DNA of 64,000 bases from Psoroptes ovis (GCA_002943765.1 PQWQ01000035.1:62001-126000), one strand, 5' to 3'; shown: positions 22,365 through 35,124, counted from the first letter of the stretch. Numbers and translations are program-made. Notes: generated by a model not told the origin, from the letters alone.

Positions 22365-25300
22365 TAAATAATGGGGAAAAATTATAACGGCAAATGAACA
22401 AGTGATAATAATTACTCGTTTTTATTATCTTTCATTTCTTAAAGATTCAAATCATTTTCTTGGTGAGAAACAAATATCATTGAAACAAATAATCAATGAA
22501 TGAATGAATGATACATTTGAGTAATGAAAAGAGTAATCTTATCCAGGTGAAACGAAAACACACACAAAAAAAAATTTAAAAGAAAAGGAGAGAGACAAGA
22601 AGAAAATGTTTGATAATTAATAATAATAATAATGAGATTGGAAATCATGGCAAAAATACACAACAAGATAATAATAATAATAATCGTGTAACAAATGTAA
22701 GAAAATTTTCGCGATATAATTTGAAGAAATATTGAAGAAAAATATTGAAGAAATTGAAGAAATCTTAAAAATATTGTTGTAAGAAGCAAAAAAAAAAAAA
22801 AAAAAAAAGTAAATTAAATTCGAATTTCGAATCAAATAATATCAAATAATCATTGATTCATTCATCTTATTCATTAAAGACAACAAATAAATAAATGAAA
22901 ATATTCGATACTTTTATCAATTAAAAATTTAATATTAATTATAATTATAATTATAAATGATATTATTTAATATATTCATGCATATATATGTGCCAGGCAA
23001 TTCATTGATTAGTGGTGAATTAGTGATGATTATTATTGAATTGAATTAAATATAAAAATATTGATCATAATTATTGGTGATGATGATGAACCATACAATT
23101 ATTTAATGAGTGATATTATAAATCAAATGAAATGAAAAAAAAAAAAATATTTTAAATTTTGTGGCCGTGGCATATGATCGGTGTGTTCGTGTTCGTGTGT
23201 GTGTACGTGTATTGTTTAGTAAATTATCAATGATTATTTATTAGTTCGTATCAAACGATATTAGATAATAATTAATAAATAAGAACAAGAAGAAATCATT
23301 TCAAAGAAAATCATATTTCTCCTAATTTATTATGGAATTTCAATATTTCTTCAATTCATTTCATTTAATCAAATATCAATCAAAATTGCATTCGAATTGA
23401 AATTTGTTTTATTTTGATTTAATGTTTGTTTTGATTGAATTTTTTTTCATAAAGATCATTTGATTGATAATCGATCGATTGATTAATCGAACCTTATTTA
23501 TTTCATATAACTTTTCAGTGAATTTGTTTTCTTTCAGTGAATTTTCTTGAATATTTGTTTTCATTTCTTCTTCTTCTTCTTCTTCATCTTCATCATCATA
23601 AACTGATAACGCAAAATACGTGATGCCATTTGATGTTTGATTTCGATGTTTGTTTGTTTGTTTTTGATGTTGTTTGATTAATTCATTCATCGATTTCTTC
23701 ATGCACAGATGTTCTTCAGGTTTCAGCCTCAGCAAATGTCCCCCACATAGATGTATGATTATATTACGGTGTTTTCTTCATGTTTACCTGATGTATATTT
23801 TGCAATAAATTCAATCATAATCAAATCAAAATCAATCAATTTGAATATATTGACCAACGAATGTTTTCTTGGGGTCAAATTCTTAAACCGACCCAGATTC
23901 AAGTAAAATCAAAATAAATTCGATTCAATTCGAATCATCTTGAACAGAATAAATAAATATCCTAAAGGCTATTAAAGCCTTATTATATTCCTTCTCTTTT
24001 TGATTGTTTCAAATTTTTGATTGAATTATCAACCCTTATTAATTAGTGCGCACATTTCCATATCATATCTCGGGTTAAATCATTAATTACTACAACAACA
24101 GCAGCAGCAACTACCACCACTGAAATTATGGAATTATTTCCTGAAATTCAATGATAATAAACAAACAAACAAAACAAATAAATGGACAAATAGTACAAAC
24201 TAATATATCATGTTTCAAAGTGTTATCTTAGTGCGATATATGCGTGTTTGCTTATAGCCTCAATCAACTAAGTATCATTGCGATCAACCAATAATCAACA
24301 ACGGCCACCATCAACAACAACAACGATCATCATCATTATCATCAATCAATGAATGGTCAAAAGCACAAATTTTCATTTTCTTAAAATTTTCTTAAATTGT
24401 GAAAGTGTTTCTTATTCGATCAATGATGGGTTATTTCATCAAATCGAATGTTTTATCAAATCGAATGAATGTATACTGAGATTTTGAAAATATCAGATAA
24501 TTTATCTGATATTCGATACTGGAAATCCTGGTCTGACAACTTTTTTCTTTTCTTCAAAAAAATTCGATTTCTTCAAATTTCTTCTTCATTTATTTCATTT
24601 TATTTTATCGTACTTATCTATAGCCTTATTGCTTGCTTGCTTGTTTTCGTGTTTGTTTGTTTGTTTGATTAATTTTGGACTTATAGCCCCATATATGTTG
24701 ATATATGTGTGTTACCGCATCATTCAAAGTAATTTGAAGTGAAATGAAATAATTCAAACTAATCAACTTTTTTGAATGAATTTTTGAATGTGTATTAATC
24801 ATTATTATTATTATTATTATTTGATTACACCATCTAATCAGGAAAAAATAAATAAATAAATAAATACATAGATTTTTACTGAAATAATAATTACTGATGA
24901 ATGTATGAATGTATGTCAAATAGACAAATTTAGTGGACCCAAAGTGGAAAAAATTGATAGTGGATAGTCTATGTGTGCGCACTTTTCTTGTTCTCTTCAA
25001 TTGAACGATCCGTGAACCTCGATACGTGAACCATTGTCCAAAATTCAATAATCATCAATTAAATGTGAAAAAATAACAACTAAACAGTTAAAACTAATGA
25101 TTTGTGCCCTGTTTTGACCCTTTTATTCGGTCAAAAAACCTTCATATTTCATCACTGTTGGTGTGAAAACTCGGTGGTGTCATCCGGCAAACTCTTTGTC
25201 ATAATACGTTATATTTGTGTTAATACAATTCATACAAATTAATGACCAATAATAAGTGCAACACTATAAATCAATCAATAATAATCATCATCATTAAATT

Positions 25301-26246
25301 AAATGTCAATGTTGATTGTTGATAGAATTGGTTGGATTATTTTTGTATATTTTTTCAATTGTTATCATTGTAATATTCGTATTTAAATCATTTAAATCTG
25401 ATATATGAACCCAAGATAATTATCGTATATTGAAACAACTACAACATTCATTTTCAGCAGTTATTTTTAAGCTAAAAATATTCATATCTTCTAATTGTGT
25501 GCATTGTTTACGGCTGAAAAAAAAATCGACTAAGGATTACTACCTTTGAAAATTATTTATATGTTCTAATAATAACAATATGTTGATCATCCAACACAAA
25601 TATATCAATCAATGATAATAATTACTAGTGCTCTTTTTCTTCTTGTTCAATCATCATCATCAAAGACATATCAACAAAACACAGTCAAAAAACAATTAAG
25701 TAATTAACAAAATTTTCGATGTGAAACACAAGACAATGCCATCGATATTCATTCATCATTCATCAACAACGACAACGAATAATCATTTGAATCGAATCGA
25801 ATAGTTTCATTGACTGTGAATTGATCTAAAACATCATTTATCATCCATATATTTTGAATTGAAATTCATAATCAACAACAGCAATGAATGACAACAACAA
25901 CAGTTATAATAATTAATGATACACTAATTGAATCTTATAATAAATCATACACGAAAGTAGTCTAATACATTGTCTACGGTTATGAATCATCATCATTTAC
26001 TTTGTAACATATTTTCATATATTCAAATGAGAGATGTTATATTGAATCAATAATCCTTGAATGTTGTTGAAATATTTCAAATTGTGATCAATCAAATACA
26101 ATACAATACAATCAATCAATTATTATTATGTAAATCCTAATTCATTACACACCAACATACACACGGATAAATATTTGTGAATATTTCATTGTTTTTCTGT
26201 ATTTATTAATTGAAAATTGTCATAAAATCAAATAACACACACAAAA

Positions 26247-29200
26247 ATGGCCATTTCAGATTTTTCCAAAGAACAAATGGTTTATCCAAGTGATGATTAC
26301 AAGAAAGATGCATACATTAATAATATGGAAGAATATAGACAATTGTATAAATTTTCCATTGAAGATCCTGTAAAATTTTGGCATAATTTTAGTAAAAATT
26401 TTTATTGGCAAATACCGCCTAGAATCGATGATTTCTTAGATTATAATTTCGATTTATCCAAAGGACCTATTTACACTAAATGGATGAAAGGTGCCCGTAC
26501 AAATATTTGTTACAATGCATTAGATCGTCATGTCATCAATGGCCTTGGTGACCGTATCGCTTATTATTGGTATGTTTTTGAATTTTTTGATTCATTCAAT
26601 TTGATCAGACTAATTAATTCTGTAATTTAATGAATTAATTAATTAATCATTTAATCAATATGAAGGGAAGGAAATGAAACACATGAATATCGATGCATCA
26701 CATACAAACAATTATTGAAACAGGTGTGCAAATTTGCCAATTTTTTACTAAGTAAAGGTATTAAAAAAGGTGATAAAGTAGCCATTTATATGCCTGTTAC
26801 GATTGATCTTGTCGTTGCTATGCTTGCAACTGTTCGTATTGGTGCCGTACATACTGTTGTTGTAAGTTTCTGAACATTAATCTATTCTTGAAATGAAATC
26901 AATGAGGTCATAATCTTAAATTCATTTTTCCAAAGTTTGCCGGATTTTCAGCCGTATCCCTTTCCGAACGAATTATGGATGCACGTTGTTCCATATTGAT
27001 CACTATGGATGGTTCATTTCGAGGAAAAAAATTCATACCACTCAAAGATTTAGCCGATCAAGCGCTAGAAATATGTCGTAAAAAGTGAGTAATCCGCTTT
27101 TTTTCAAAAACTATAACCCTTATATATTTTTTTCTTACAAAAACAATGCCGATTTCAATACCAAATCTATAATCTTAAATTATTAATCAATTGAATTCGA
27201 TCGATGAATCAATTGAATCCAATCAATCAATCGATGAATCAATTCATTGATTATTTATTTACATTTTTCTTATGTTTCTTTTAAATTTTCTTATGTTTTA
27301 CTTACTTATGACGACCCCGATTCAATTGTTTATACTTCGATGGGCCTCATTCAATTATCATCATCATCATTCGTAAATACATCTTGAATATATATATTAC
27401 ACATCTTATATCTTTGAATACACGTATTTATAATACGAATATACGAACAAACAAACACATATCAAATGAATGTACTTTTTGGAATGAAAAATATGTGTTA
27501 GAAATCATAAAATTAAATGCTGCATCGTACAACGACATTCGAATGCATGCCAAGGTAACAACAACATTAATAATAATCATGATAATATAATGACTATTAA
27601 TGGCATTGAAAATAATAATAATAATAATAAAAACAATAAGAGTAATAATAATAATCGAAATAATAATATTTCATCAGACATTAATAATAATTTTTCAATC
27701 AAATGGAATTGCGACATTGATATTTGGTGGGAAACGGCTATCGAAAATATGCCGGATCGTTGTGATCCTGTTTGGATCGATGCCGAAGATGATCTATTTA
27801 TATTGTATACAAGGTATTTGTTATTTGTTGTTCATTGGGTTGTCCCATAAGTTTTTGCCAATTTTCGAATGTTTTTCAATTAGTAAATCGGCGAAAAACT
27901 TTAAGGACAACCTGATATATTTCATTAGAATGTATTTAATTATAGATAATCGTAATAATAAATGTTCAATAATAATTTTTTAGTGGCAGTACTGGTAAAC
28001 CTAAAGGTGTACTACATACACTGGGCGGTTATATGGTATATGCGGCAACAACATTTAAATATACATTCAATTATACACCGGATGATGTATTTTTTTGTAC
28101 AGCCGATCTTGGTTGGATAACTGGTCATACAGTTAATGTATATGGTTCGCTAGCGAATGCGGCCACAATCGTATTGTTTGAAGGAACACCATTTTATCCA
28201 TATCCGGGAAGATTATGGGAAATTATTGATAAATTACAAGTTAGCATATTTTATACGGCACCAACAGCCATACGTTCATTGATGAAATATGGTGATGAAA
28301 TCGTACAAAAATATAAACTTGATTCATTAAAATTATTGGGAACAGCTGGTGAACCGATCAATGAGGAGGCATGGTGTTGGTATTATCGAGTTGTTGGTAA
28401 ACGTCGTTGTCCAATTGTAGATACATTTTGGCAAACAGAAACGGTTAGTTGGGCTCAAAAATTCGATAATCGAATTAAATCAATTTCAATTCAATCTATT
28501 TTACGAACGATATATTAGGCTGCACCAATATTAACACCATTACCTGGCTGTACACCAACGAAACCAGGATCGGCAACATTACCATTTTTTAGCATTGTAC
28601 CAGCAATTGTCGATATGAATGGTAAAGAAATTGAAGGGCCCGGCAATGGGATTCTGGTCATAAAAAAACCATGGCCAAGCATAGCACGTACCGTTGTCGG
28701 TAATCATGAACGTTATGAAATGACATATTTTCATAAATTTAAAGGATATTTTAGTACTGGTGATGGTAAGATTAATGCCTTAATTAATGTTCGATTTCAG
28801 CATTTCTTATCTGAATTATTTCAAATTTTTCCCCATTTATTTATGTGATTATATTTAACCCGTTATGGCCAAAAATAGGTTGTTATCGTGATCAAGATGG
28901 TTATTATTGGATTACTGGACGATCAGATGATATGTTAAATGTTTCCGGCCATTTATTATCAACAGCACAAGTTGAATCAGCAATTGTTGAACATAAAGCC
29001 GTTGCTGAAGCGGCAGCCGTATCAAGTCCACATCCAATCAAAGGTGAATGTATATATTGTTTTGTCGTTCTACACAATGATTATGATCTTAATCCAGAAT
29101 TGGAAAAAGATATTAAAGAACGAGGTAAATTCTACTAATCATTATTTCGAATTTGAACTTTGACTGACTAATCATTGATTTTCATTCATTCAAATATAAA

Positions 29201-29420
29201 TATAGCACGTGAAAAAATCGGAGCATTAGCTGCACCTGAAGTGATACATCCGATCAGTGCGCTACCTAAAACACGTTCGGGTAAAATAATGCGTCGTATT
29301 CTATCGAAAGTTATACGTAATGATACTGATTTAGGCGATATTTCAACAATGGCCGATGAATCAATATTAGAAGAATTATTTGCAACAAGACATTTATATT
29401 CAATTGTTGCCATTGATTAA
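26247..29420 (+). CDS. ACSS2: acetyl-CoA synthetase (AMP-forming, ACSS-type)
   Basis: Eight exons were joined in frame: 26247-26569, 26666-26861, 26936-27084, 27502-27813, 27984-28443, 28519-28765, 28879-29124 and 29206-29420, giving about 715 residues. The enzyme makes acetyl-CoA from acetate, ATP and CoA in the cytosol or nucleus. Landmarks are the AMP-binding P-loop TSGSTGKPKGVLHT (restored by the exon 4/5 join), VFFCTADLGWITGH, VDTFWQTET, the hinge region YWITGRSDDMLNVSGH, and the C-terminal LPKTRSGKIMRR carrying the catalytic and regulatory lysine. An Asn-rich insert of about 30 residues follows the KIKCCIVQRH segment. Intron 4 carries a family-1 MITE. The 417 bp third intron is far longer than the others. 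Confidence 0.94.
27835..27915. mobile_element. family-1 MITE, copy 7 (intron of acetyl-CoA synthetase)
   Basis: Left end TTGGGTTGTCCCATAAGTTT, right half ending AAGGACAACCTGA then TA. It sits inside the intron 27814-27983 and makes up about half of it; it is the most diverged copy. Confidence 0.75.
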
Positions 29421-29550
29421 ATTGATATATTAATTTATCAGATTTACAAGTTTGTAAAGCCTGATATATATATGTTCACACCTGGTATTAAACCTTGAGA
29501 CTATAATTAATCAATTATCAATTATTATTATTATTATTATCGATTATTAA

Positions 29551-29566
29551 TATAAATATCTATTAA
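29551..29566. repeat. target-site duplication, left copy (LINE insertion)
   Basis: TATAAATATCTATTAA, 16 bp, occurs again at 30965-30980 on the other side of the retrotransposon fragment. Confidence 0.85.
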
Positions 29567-30964
29567 ATAAATAAATAAATAAAATTTTGGGATTAATGAT
29601 GATGCGAAGTCAATAAGACTATGGCATCAGTGTTAAAATTACAATGCTAGTGTGAAGTTATTATATTGTTCAGAAACGATGTACTCGTATAAACAAATTT
29701 TGTGTATGTATGTATTTTAATGTTGTGAGTTATTGTGTATTATGTTGTGTGTGATATATTTACAGAATTGTGTGAGTTTTGCATAATTGTGTTTGTTTGT
29801 AAGTGTAATTGTATCATTAAAGAGAATTGTTCGTGTGTGTTGTGTTAGTGGACAATGTAGTAATAAGTGTAAAGATGTTTGTGTTGTACCGCATGGGCAT
29901 AGTGGAGAAGTGTGTTGTGTGGGGTTAATTCTGTGGAGGAATTCCTTGAAAGGACCATGGTTTGTTATGAATGGTGTGGTGTATTTGTTTGTGTTGAAGT
30001 CTTTTGGAACTCCATTTGGGAAAAAGAATCGAAATGTATTATTTGTGTTGTGTATGTATTGTTGTAGGGTGTTCATGTCTGCGTTGTTTACTGCTTCTTT
30101 CCGTGTGTTGAAGGTGTCTGTGTGTGGTGTGTGTAGGTGATTGTATATTTTGTCTGTCAGGATAGGTGTACGGGCTAATAGGTGAATACATGATGATGGT
30201 GTTGTCTTGTAAGCGTGTACACATCGTAGAAGAATGTTGTATTGTAGCGTATTTAATTTTTTCTTACTATTATTATTTATAAATGGGTACCATATTTCCT
30301 TGCCATAAGAGATGGCTGGGTAGATAATTGATTTATAAATGATAAGCCTCTTACGAGAGTCTATCCCTGATGTTCTTGTACAATAAGCAAATAATGCTTG
30401 TTTTATCCTCGTGCATTTTTCGATTGATTTTTGTATATGGAAATTGAAATCAATTTTATTACGGTTACGATGATGTTTAAAATAGACACCGAGAATTTTA
30501 ACTGATTCGATCGGATTCACAAGTAAATTATTGAACGACAATGGGTTTCGTGAACCACTATGCAACAGTAGGACATTGGTTTTAGGTAAGCTTATTTTTA
30601 ATTTAACTTTGTCACACCAATCATGTATGTTTTTAAAGCATTCAATGATATTTTTGTTCAATACTTCAATATTGGGTCCTTTAACCACAAATGTTATGTC
30701 ATCGGCATATGCAATGACCTCAGAATGTTCAGAGTCATAACTCTTCAGGAAATCGTTCAATAGTAAATTCCACAAAAATGGAGAGATTATAGATCCTTGT
30801 GGACAGCCGTTGTTGGGGCGTTTGGATACAGTCGTTGAGGAGTATTTGAAAACTATTTCTCTATTTTCTAAGAATGATCTGATTAGCTGGATCAAGTATA
30901 CTGGAAAATTGAATAAATCTAACTGTTGAATGATAGCAGGATGCCAGCAATTATCGAAAGCTCC
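29567..30964 (-). mobile_element. 5'-truncated non-LTR retrotransposon insertion
   Basis: A 1.4 kb minus-strand insertion bounded by perfect 16 bp target duplications at 29551-29566 and 30965-30980. Its 3' end carries a short (ATTT)n tail rather than poly(A). The 5' end is cut inside the reverse-transcriptase domain, just before motif A, which is the usual outcome of incomplete target-primed reverse transcription. The coding sequence is still open, suggesting a fairly recent event. Confidence 0.9.
29717..30964 (-). pseudogene. reverse transcriptase fragment, R1/Jockey-group LINE
   Basis: About 415 codons with no interior stop, running from the 5' truncation point to a TAA at 29717-29719. RT motif A is present at the very start (GAFDNCW), followed by motif B (CPQGSIISPFLWNLLLNDF), motif C (IAYADDITFVV, the YADD box) and the LGVYF motif. 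The C-terminal region has the CPCG...HLLLHCP pattern found after RT in R1/Jockey-like elements. Endonuclease, ORF1 and the first RT blocks are missing and there is no start codon of its own, so it is a dead copy. Clade assignment rests on motif appearance only. Confidence 0.88.
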
Positions 30965-30980
30965 TATAAATATCTATTAA
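30965..30980. repeat. target-site duplication, right copy (LINE insertion)
   Basis: TATAAATATCTATTAA, identical to 29551-29566, immediately beyond the truncated 5' end of the element. Confidence 0.85.
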
Positions 30981-32597
30981 CATCATCATCATTGATTATC
31001 ATACAATTAATGATCATTGATTAGCAATTCAATCACAGAGACTATCTAATTATTATCTTATGTTTTTCATTTTTAAAAAAACTTATCGAATCATCCTAGA
31101 ATCAGTATCAATCGATTCATACACACACACACATCCAAACACAATTCATTAATTCATCAATCATCGATCATATCGAATCACATTGAATCATCATCATCGA
31201 ATCATCATCCACATCATTGATCACCATTAAATTATCATTAAATCAAATTTGAATTCAAATTAAGATTCGAAGAGAAGAATTAAAGCAATTTTCAAATTTT
31301 TCATAGTTTTTTTTTCTTTGTTAATTTTTTTGCCTAATTTTATCAATTATTATTATTGAAATAAAAATTATTTTAAGCCAAGACCCTCATTAATCATTCA
31401 TTCAATTCATTCATTGATTATTATTGAAGACCCCAAGGGTTTTGTGTCCCATTTTCCAAAAATTTCCAAAAATAATTTTCCTTAGAAAAAATATAATTGG
31501 ATTTGATTTTGTCGAAAGTGAATTTAATTTCATTTCATTTAATCATCAAATTCATCAATTTCATTTGAATTTGAAATTTGAAAATTTGATTTCATTTGAA
31601 AACTGGTTATTATCATTTTCACTGATCACTAATCAAAATTTTCTTAATTAATTTCTCACATTTTCATTATTTAATATCTCTTTGAGAAATTGGAATTTTC
31701 TCTTTCGCTCAATGACTAGTCACACACTAACACATATATGAGGCTAAATTGGTCATCTTTTGGTCATTTTTAATTTTTGAAAATTTCGAACGAAGAGAGA
31801 AACAACTTGTGATACTTTCGATGATGATATATGGTTGGACATATCGTATGATCGTTGAGAAATTTATTTATGGGGAACAAACATTAAAAATAGATAACGG
31901 GGCTAAATCATAATTAAGTCACAAAATAATAAATAAGAAAAACTGGTTATTCACATACATTTCAGAAATGAATAAATTAGGTTGTCTGAAAAGTTTTGAC
32001 CGATTTTTATGTGCAACTTCAATTGATTAAGCCGAATGAACTTTTCGGACTGATTGAATTCGAAATAAATTAGATAAGAAAATTTTTAAGAAAATATTTT
32101 CAAAGAGAATAACTTCACTTATTTCTTATTTTCTCTTTGAAAAATTTCCATTCACACAATCACCAATTTGACTACATTGATCATTGATAATTGATAACAT
32201 TAATCTATTTATCTATCAATCGATACATACAATCAATGTGTATTTGATTGAATTGCATTTGATTGAAAATTGCTGCCGCTGTTGCTGCTGTTTACTGGTG
32301 AAATTATTACCTTTTCTTAAATGATTCAACTTTAAGATTTAAAAAATATTTCTTTGAAACTTTGTGCCATCCAACCATCCATCCATTTCGTTTTGTTTAC
32401 GTGTAATTTTCATTAATTCAAAGCATCAGCATCAACGGGTCATTCAGTATTTCCGCCATTTTCTTTGAAAATTTCTTAAGGAAAATTTCTCTTTGTGAAT
32501 CAATCGTCCGTTAATCAATCAATTAATCCTTTCAAATTCGAATTTCGAATTCAATCAAATTTCGATTGTCTTCAGACCCAAAGAAAAGTAAAAAACT
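30981..32597. other. intergenic spacer
   Basis: AT-rich DNA upstream of the BPHL-like gene, with CAT/ATC-rich simple sequence near 31090-31250 and one family-1 MITE (listed separately). No supported exon. Confidence 0.45.
31977..32055. mobile_element. family-1 MITE, copy 8 (subfamily B)
   Basis: Left end TTAGGTTGTCTGAAAAGTTT, right half with GAACTTTTCGGACTGATTGA. The interior TTATGTGCAACTTC matches copy 5. The right terminus has decayed, so its end is approximate. Confidence 0.78.
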
Positions 32598-33402
32598 ATG
32601 CCATTCACAAGTTTAACTGGTTATGACAAGATATTCTATGAAACACAAGGCCATGGTGATTGTGTATTGCTGATGTTGCCCGGCTCTATTGGTTTGTTTG
32701 ATTTATTTGTTTTTTGGTTTAATTAATCAAATTTAATTCTATTCATTACTAGGATCAACACGACAAGAATATGGCCAACAATTTGATTATTTTGATCCGG
32801 AAAAATTCACCCTTGTATCATGGGATGCACCTGGTTTTGGACAAAGCCGGCCACCTGAACGTGATTACACTGATTGCTATAATCGTGATGCAAAGCTATT
32901 GATTGAATTGATGAATCAGCTGAAAATTGATAAATTTAATGTACTTGGATTTAGTGATGGTTGCCGTACGGCCATTACAATTTCAAGTCAATTTCCTGAT
33001 CGTGTCCAAAAATTAGTATTGCTTGGCGCCACTACATTCAATAGCCCTAAAGAGTTGAAAGTATTTGATTTATGTCGTGATGTTAATGGTTGGAGTGATC
33101 AACGTCGTGAAATGTTTGAAAAAGTTTATGGTAAAGATTTACAAAAAATGTGGGCCGGTTGGGTTGATATGAACAAGAAGCTGAATGATTTTATGACACC
33201 AGCTCTTGCATTGATTAAATGTCCAGTATTACTGTTGTACGGGGAAAACGATATCATAGCCCCGATTGATCCACATGCATCACATATGCGTAAAAATCTT
33301 CAACGTTCACGTATTCACATATTTCCGAAAACATCACATCAAGCACATCAAGAGCGGACCCGAGAATTTAATAAAATTGTTGAAAAATTCATTTCAATTT
33401 AA
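32598..33402 (+). CDS. BPHL: valacyclovir hydrolase-like alpha/beta hydrolase (biphenyl hydrolase-like)
   Basis: Two exons, 32598-32691 and 32753-33402, with a 61 bp intron, give about 247 residues. The join reads LPGSIGSTRQEYG, the oxyanion-loop region. FTLVSWDAPGFGQSRPPERD, the nucleophile elbow GFSDGC, LLLYGENDIIAP and TSHQAH supply the Ser-Asp-His triad. The GxSDG elbow and the SRPPxRD string are typical of BPHL, a serine hydrolase that cleaves alpha-amino-acid esters such as valacyclovir and homocysteine thiolactone. Vertebrate BPHL has an N-terminal mitochondrial presequence; here the protein starts directly at MPFTSLTGYD, so a cytosolic enzyme is likelier. A family-2 MITE begins 51 bp after the stop. 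Confidence 0.9.
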
Positions 33403-33453
33403 ATTCAATAAGTCCATTTTGCTATCATTCATCACATAATAACTATTTCAATA

Positions 33454-33573
33454 CTAGGTTTCAAGTTTTAATTCGTAGTTTTAAAGTTAATTTTCGTAGT
33501 TTTGAATGAGAATTTCCTATAATAAAATTACGAAATTAAATTTTAAAACTATGAATTAAAACTTTAAACTTTG
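33454..33573. mobile_element. family-2 MITE, copy a (3'UTR of BPHL-like gene)
   Basis: About 120 bp flanked by TA on both sides. The left end contains CAAGTTTTAATTCGTAGTTT and the right end its inverted form, AACTATGAATTAAAACTTTA. The interior is also internally palindromic. It begins 51 bp after the stop codon at 33402. Confidence 0.83.
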
Positions 33574-33791
33574 TAACACTTCATTATCAATAAATCATAA
33601 TCACAATAAATATTAATTATTTTTGTCGATTCGAAAATCGAACGGAAATTCAATAAACATCGATTGTATCAGGCCATTGACTTTTGATTTTTTCAAAAAT
33701 TGCTGACGACCAACAATGCCTTGCATAAACAATAGCCCTTTTCATTTTGAATTGATTGATTCGATTTTGCTCGAACCAAATATCAGTGAAT

Positions 33792-34805
33792 ATGATTGCT
33801 TCCACATTGATTTTACTGTTTGAACTCATAAATGGTTTTTGTTCACCACCTTTGAATATTAATTATTCGATTCGACCGCTTTCGATTACTGAATGCGCTG
33901 ATCTTGGTGAAGGGCCACATTGGGATCATCAAACTGGCCAATTATATTATGTTGATGCATTTGTTGGAAATGTTTATCGTTACGATTTACGAACACATTT
34001 ATATGAGAAATTCATTTTCAACGATCTAGTTACAGTGGTCATACCGATTGACCGTGATAATTCAATTGTAAGTTTACGTAATAAAATTGTGAAATTTAAT
34101 TGGACTCACAAAACGACTGAATTGATTGCTGTTTGTGCGGCCGAACACAATGGCCGAGAACGTTTTAATGATGGTAAAATTGACCCAATGGGTCGACTGT
34201 GGATTGGTACCGTTTTAGAAAATTCTGATGGTACTGTTAAGAAATATGGTGGATCATTATATCGTTTGGAGCATGAGAATCGTCGATTCCGAAAAATGGC
34301 CGAAAATTTTACCCTTTCAAATGGTATGGCCTGGAACGTTAACAATACATTGATGTATTTTAATGATTCGGAAGATAGAAAAATATGGCAATTTGATTTC
34401 AATGTAACCACTGGTACCATAAGTAATCGATGCCTATTCATTGATCTTGATCAGGATGCCCAGCAATTTAAACCGAATGAATATCCAGATGGTATGACCA
34501 TCGATTCCAAGGATTTCATTTGGATCGCATTATATAATGGTGGCCGTATTGTCCGGATCGATCCGAATACTCGACAAATATCACTATCAATAGCCATTCC
34601 AGCCTTGCGAACAACATCGTTGACATTTGGTGGCCCAAATTTGGACCAAATATTCGTAACGACTGGTGTTCACAGCGATCAAAATGGCCAAGAACCGAAA
34701 TATTCGATGGCTGGTAAAATATTTCAAATAAAATTTAATCAAAATTTCAATAATGAAACATCATTGATTCAAGGTCGTAAAGCGTTTCAAATAAAATTAT
34801 TGTGA
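33792..34805 (+). CDS. secreted SMP-30/gluconolactonase/regucalcin-like protein
   Basis: One exon, 337 residues. ATG at 33792 is preferred because it opens a clean signal peptide (MIASTLILLFELINGFCSPP); the frame extends upstream only from a TTG. The six-bladed SMP-30 propeller is recognisable from ADLGEGPHWDHQTGQLYYVD, GRLWIGT, FTLSNGMAWN, YPDGMTID and a late VTTG. The family metal ligands are present: Glu in GEGP, Asn in SNG and Asp in PDG. Relatives are lactonases hydrolysing sugar lactones or calcium-binding regucalcins, and in arthropods include luciferin-regenerating-enzyme homologues. Cytosolic regucalcin lacks a signal peptide, so this looks like an extracellular branch. A family-2 MITE follows 100 bp after the stop. 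Confidence 0.88.
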   Translation: MIASTLILLFELINGFCSPPLNINYSIRPLSITECADLGEGPHWDHQTGQLYYVDAFVGNVYRYDLRTHLYEKFIFNDLVTVVIPIDRDNSIVSLRNKIVKFNWTHKTTELIAVCAAEHNGRERFNDGKIDPMGRLWIGTVLENSDGTVKKYGGSLYRLEHENRRFRKMAENFTLSNGMAWNVNNTLMYFNDSEDRKIWQFDFNVTTGTISNRCLFIDLDQDAQQFKPNEYPDGMTIDSKDFIWIALYNGGRIVRIDPNTRQISLSIAIPALRTTSLTFGGPNLDQIFVTTGVHSDQNGQEPKYSMAGKIFQIKFNQNFNNETSLIQGRKAFQIKLL

Positions 34806-34905
34806 TTATTTGAATTTTTGGCCTTAAATTGCACATTGACTAGAATATTCACACTCATTCATCCGAAGAATATTTTGGCAATAAAGCTATAGCCTACAAA
34901 TTATA

Positions 34906-35066
34906 CAGGATTTAAAGTTTTAATTCGGTGTTTTAAAATTAATTTTCAGAGTTTTAAAGTTGAATTTCGTAATTATGCAATTTAAAATTACATTCAAAAT
35001 TATGAAAATCAACGTGAAAACTCCGAAAATTAATTTTAAAACCCCGAATTAAAACTTAAAAGCCTG
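34906..35066. mobile_element. family-2 MITE, copy b
   Basis: About 161 bp flanked by TA. Left end CAGGATTTAAAGTTTTAATT, right end AATTAAAACTTAAAAGCCTG. It is longer than copies a, c and d through an extra internal block. It lies in the 160 bp-scale gap between the convergent SMP-30-like and alpha-spectrin genes, probably within both 3'UTRs. Confidence 0.82.
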
Positions 35067-35124
35067 TAAAATTAATTTTCTAAGGTCTAAAATAAAATTA
35101 TTGTTAATTAGAAATAAATAAATG

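Larger units (their letters stand above)
18376..26246. other. long gene-poor AT-rich region with MITE relics
   Basis: Nearly 8 kb without a supported protein gene. It contains five family-1 MITEs (listed separately), long A tracts near 21019-21041 and 22788-22808, a run of TCT/GAA repeats near 23570-23590, and CAA/CAG-rich simple sequence near 24090-24330. The right 2-3 kb presumably includes the promoter and 5'UTR of the acetyl-CoA synthetase gene. Open frames of 60-140 codons here are low-complexity and unsupported. Confidence 0.55.

Noticed and set aside
21750..22835. Short hydrophobic open frames (70-100 codons)
   Set aside because: Phe/Ile-rich translations of T-rich DNA; overlap MITEs and homopolymers.
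23409..25048. Open frames of 108 and 140 codons in the gene-poor region
   Set aside because: Low-complexity Glu or Lys/Ile runs without domains, plausible splicing or conserved-looking motifs.
27384..27590. Open frame in the third acetyl-CoA synthetase intron
   Set aside because: Only the last part (from 27502, in another frame) joins in phase with the known protein; the rest is intron.
29787..30140. Plus-strand open frame of 117 codons
   Set aside because: Antisense to the retrotransposon RT fragment; Val/Cys-rich shadow with no family resemblance.
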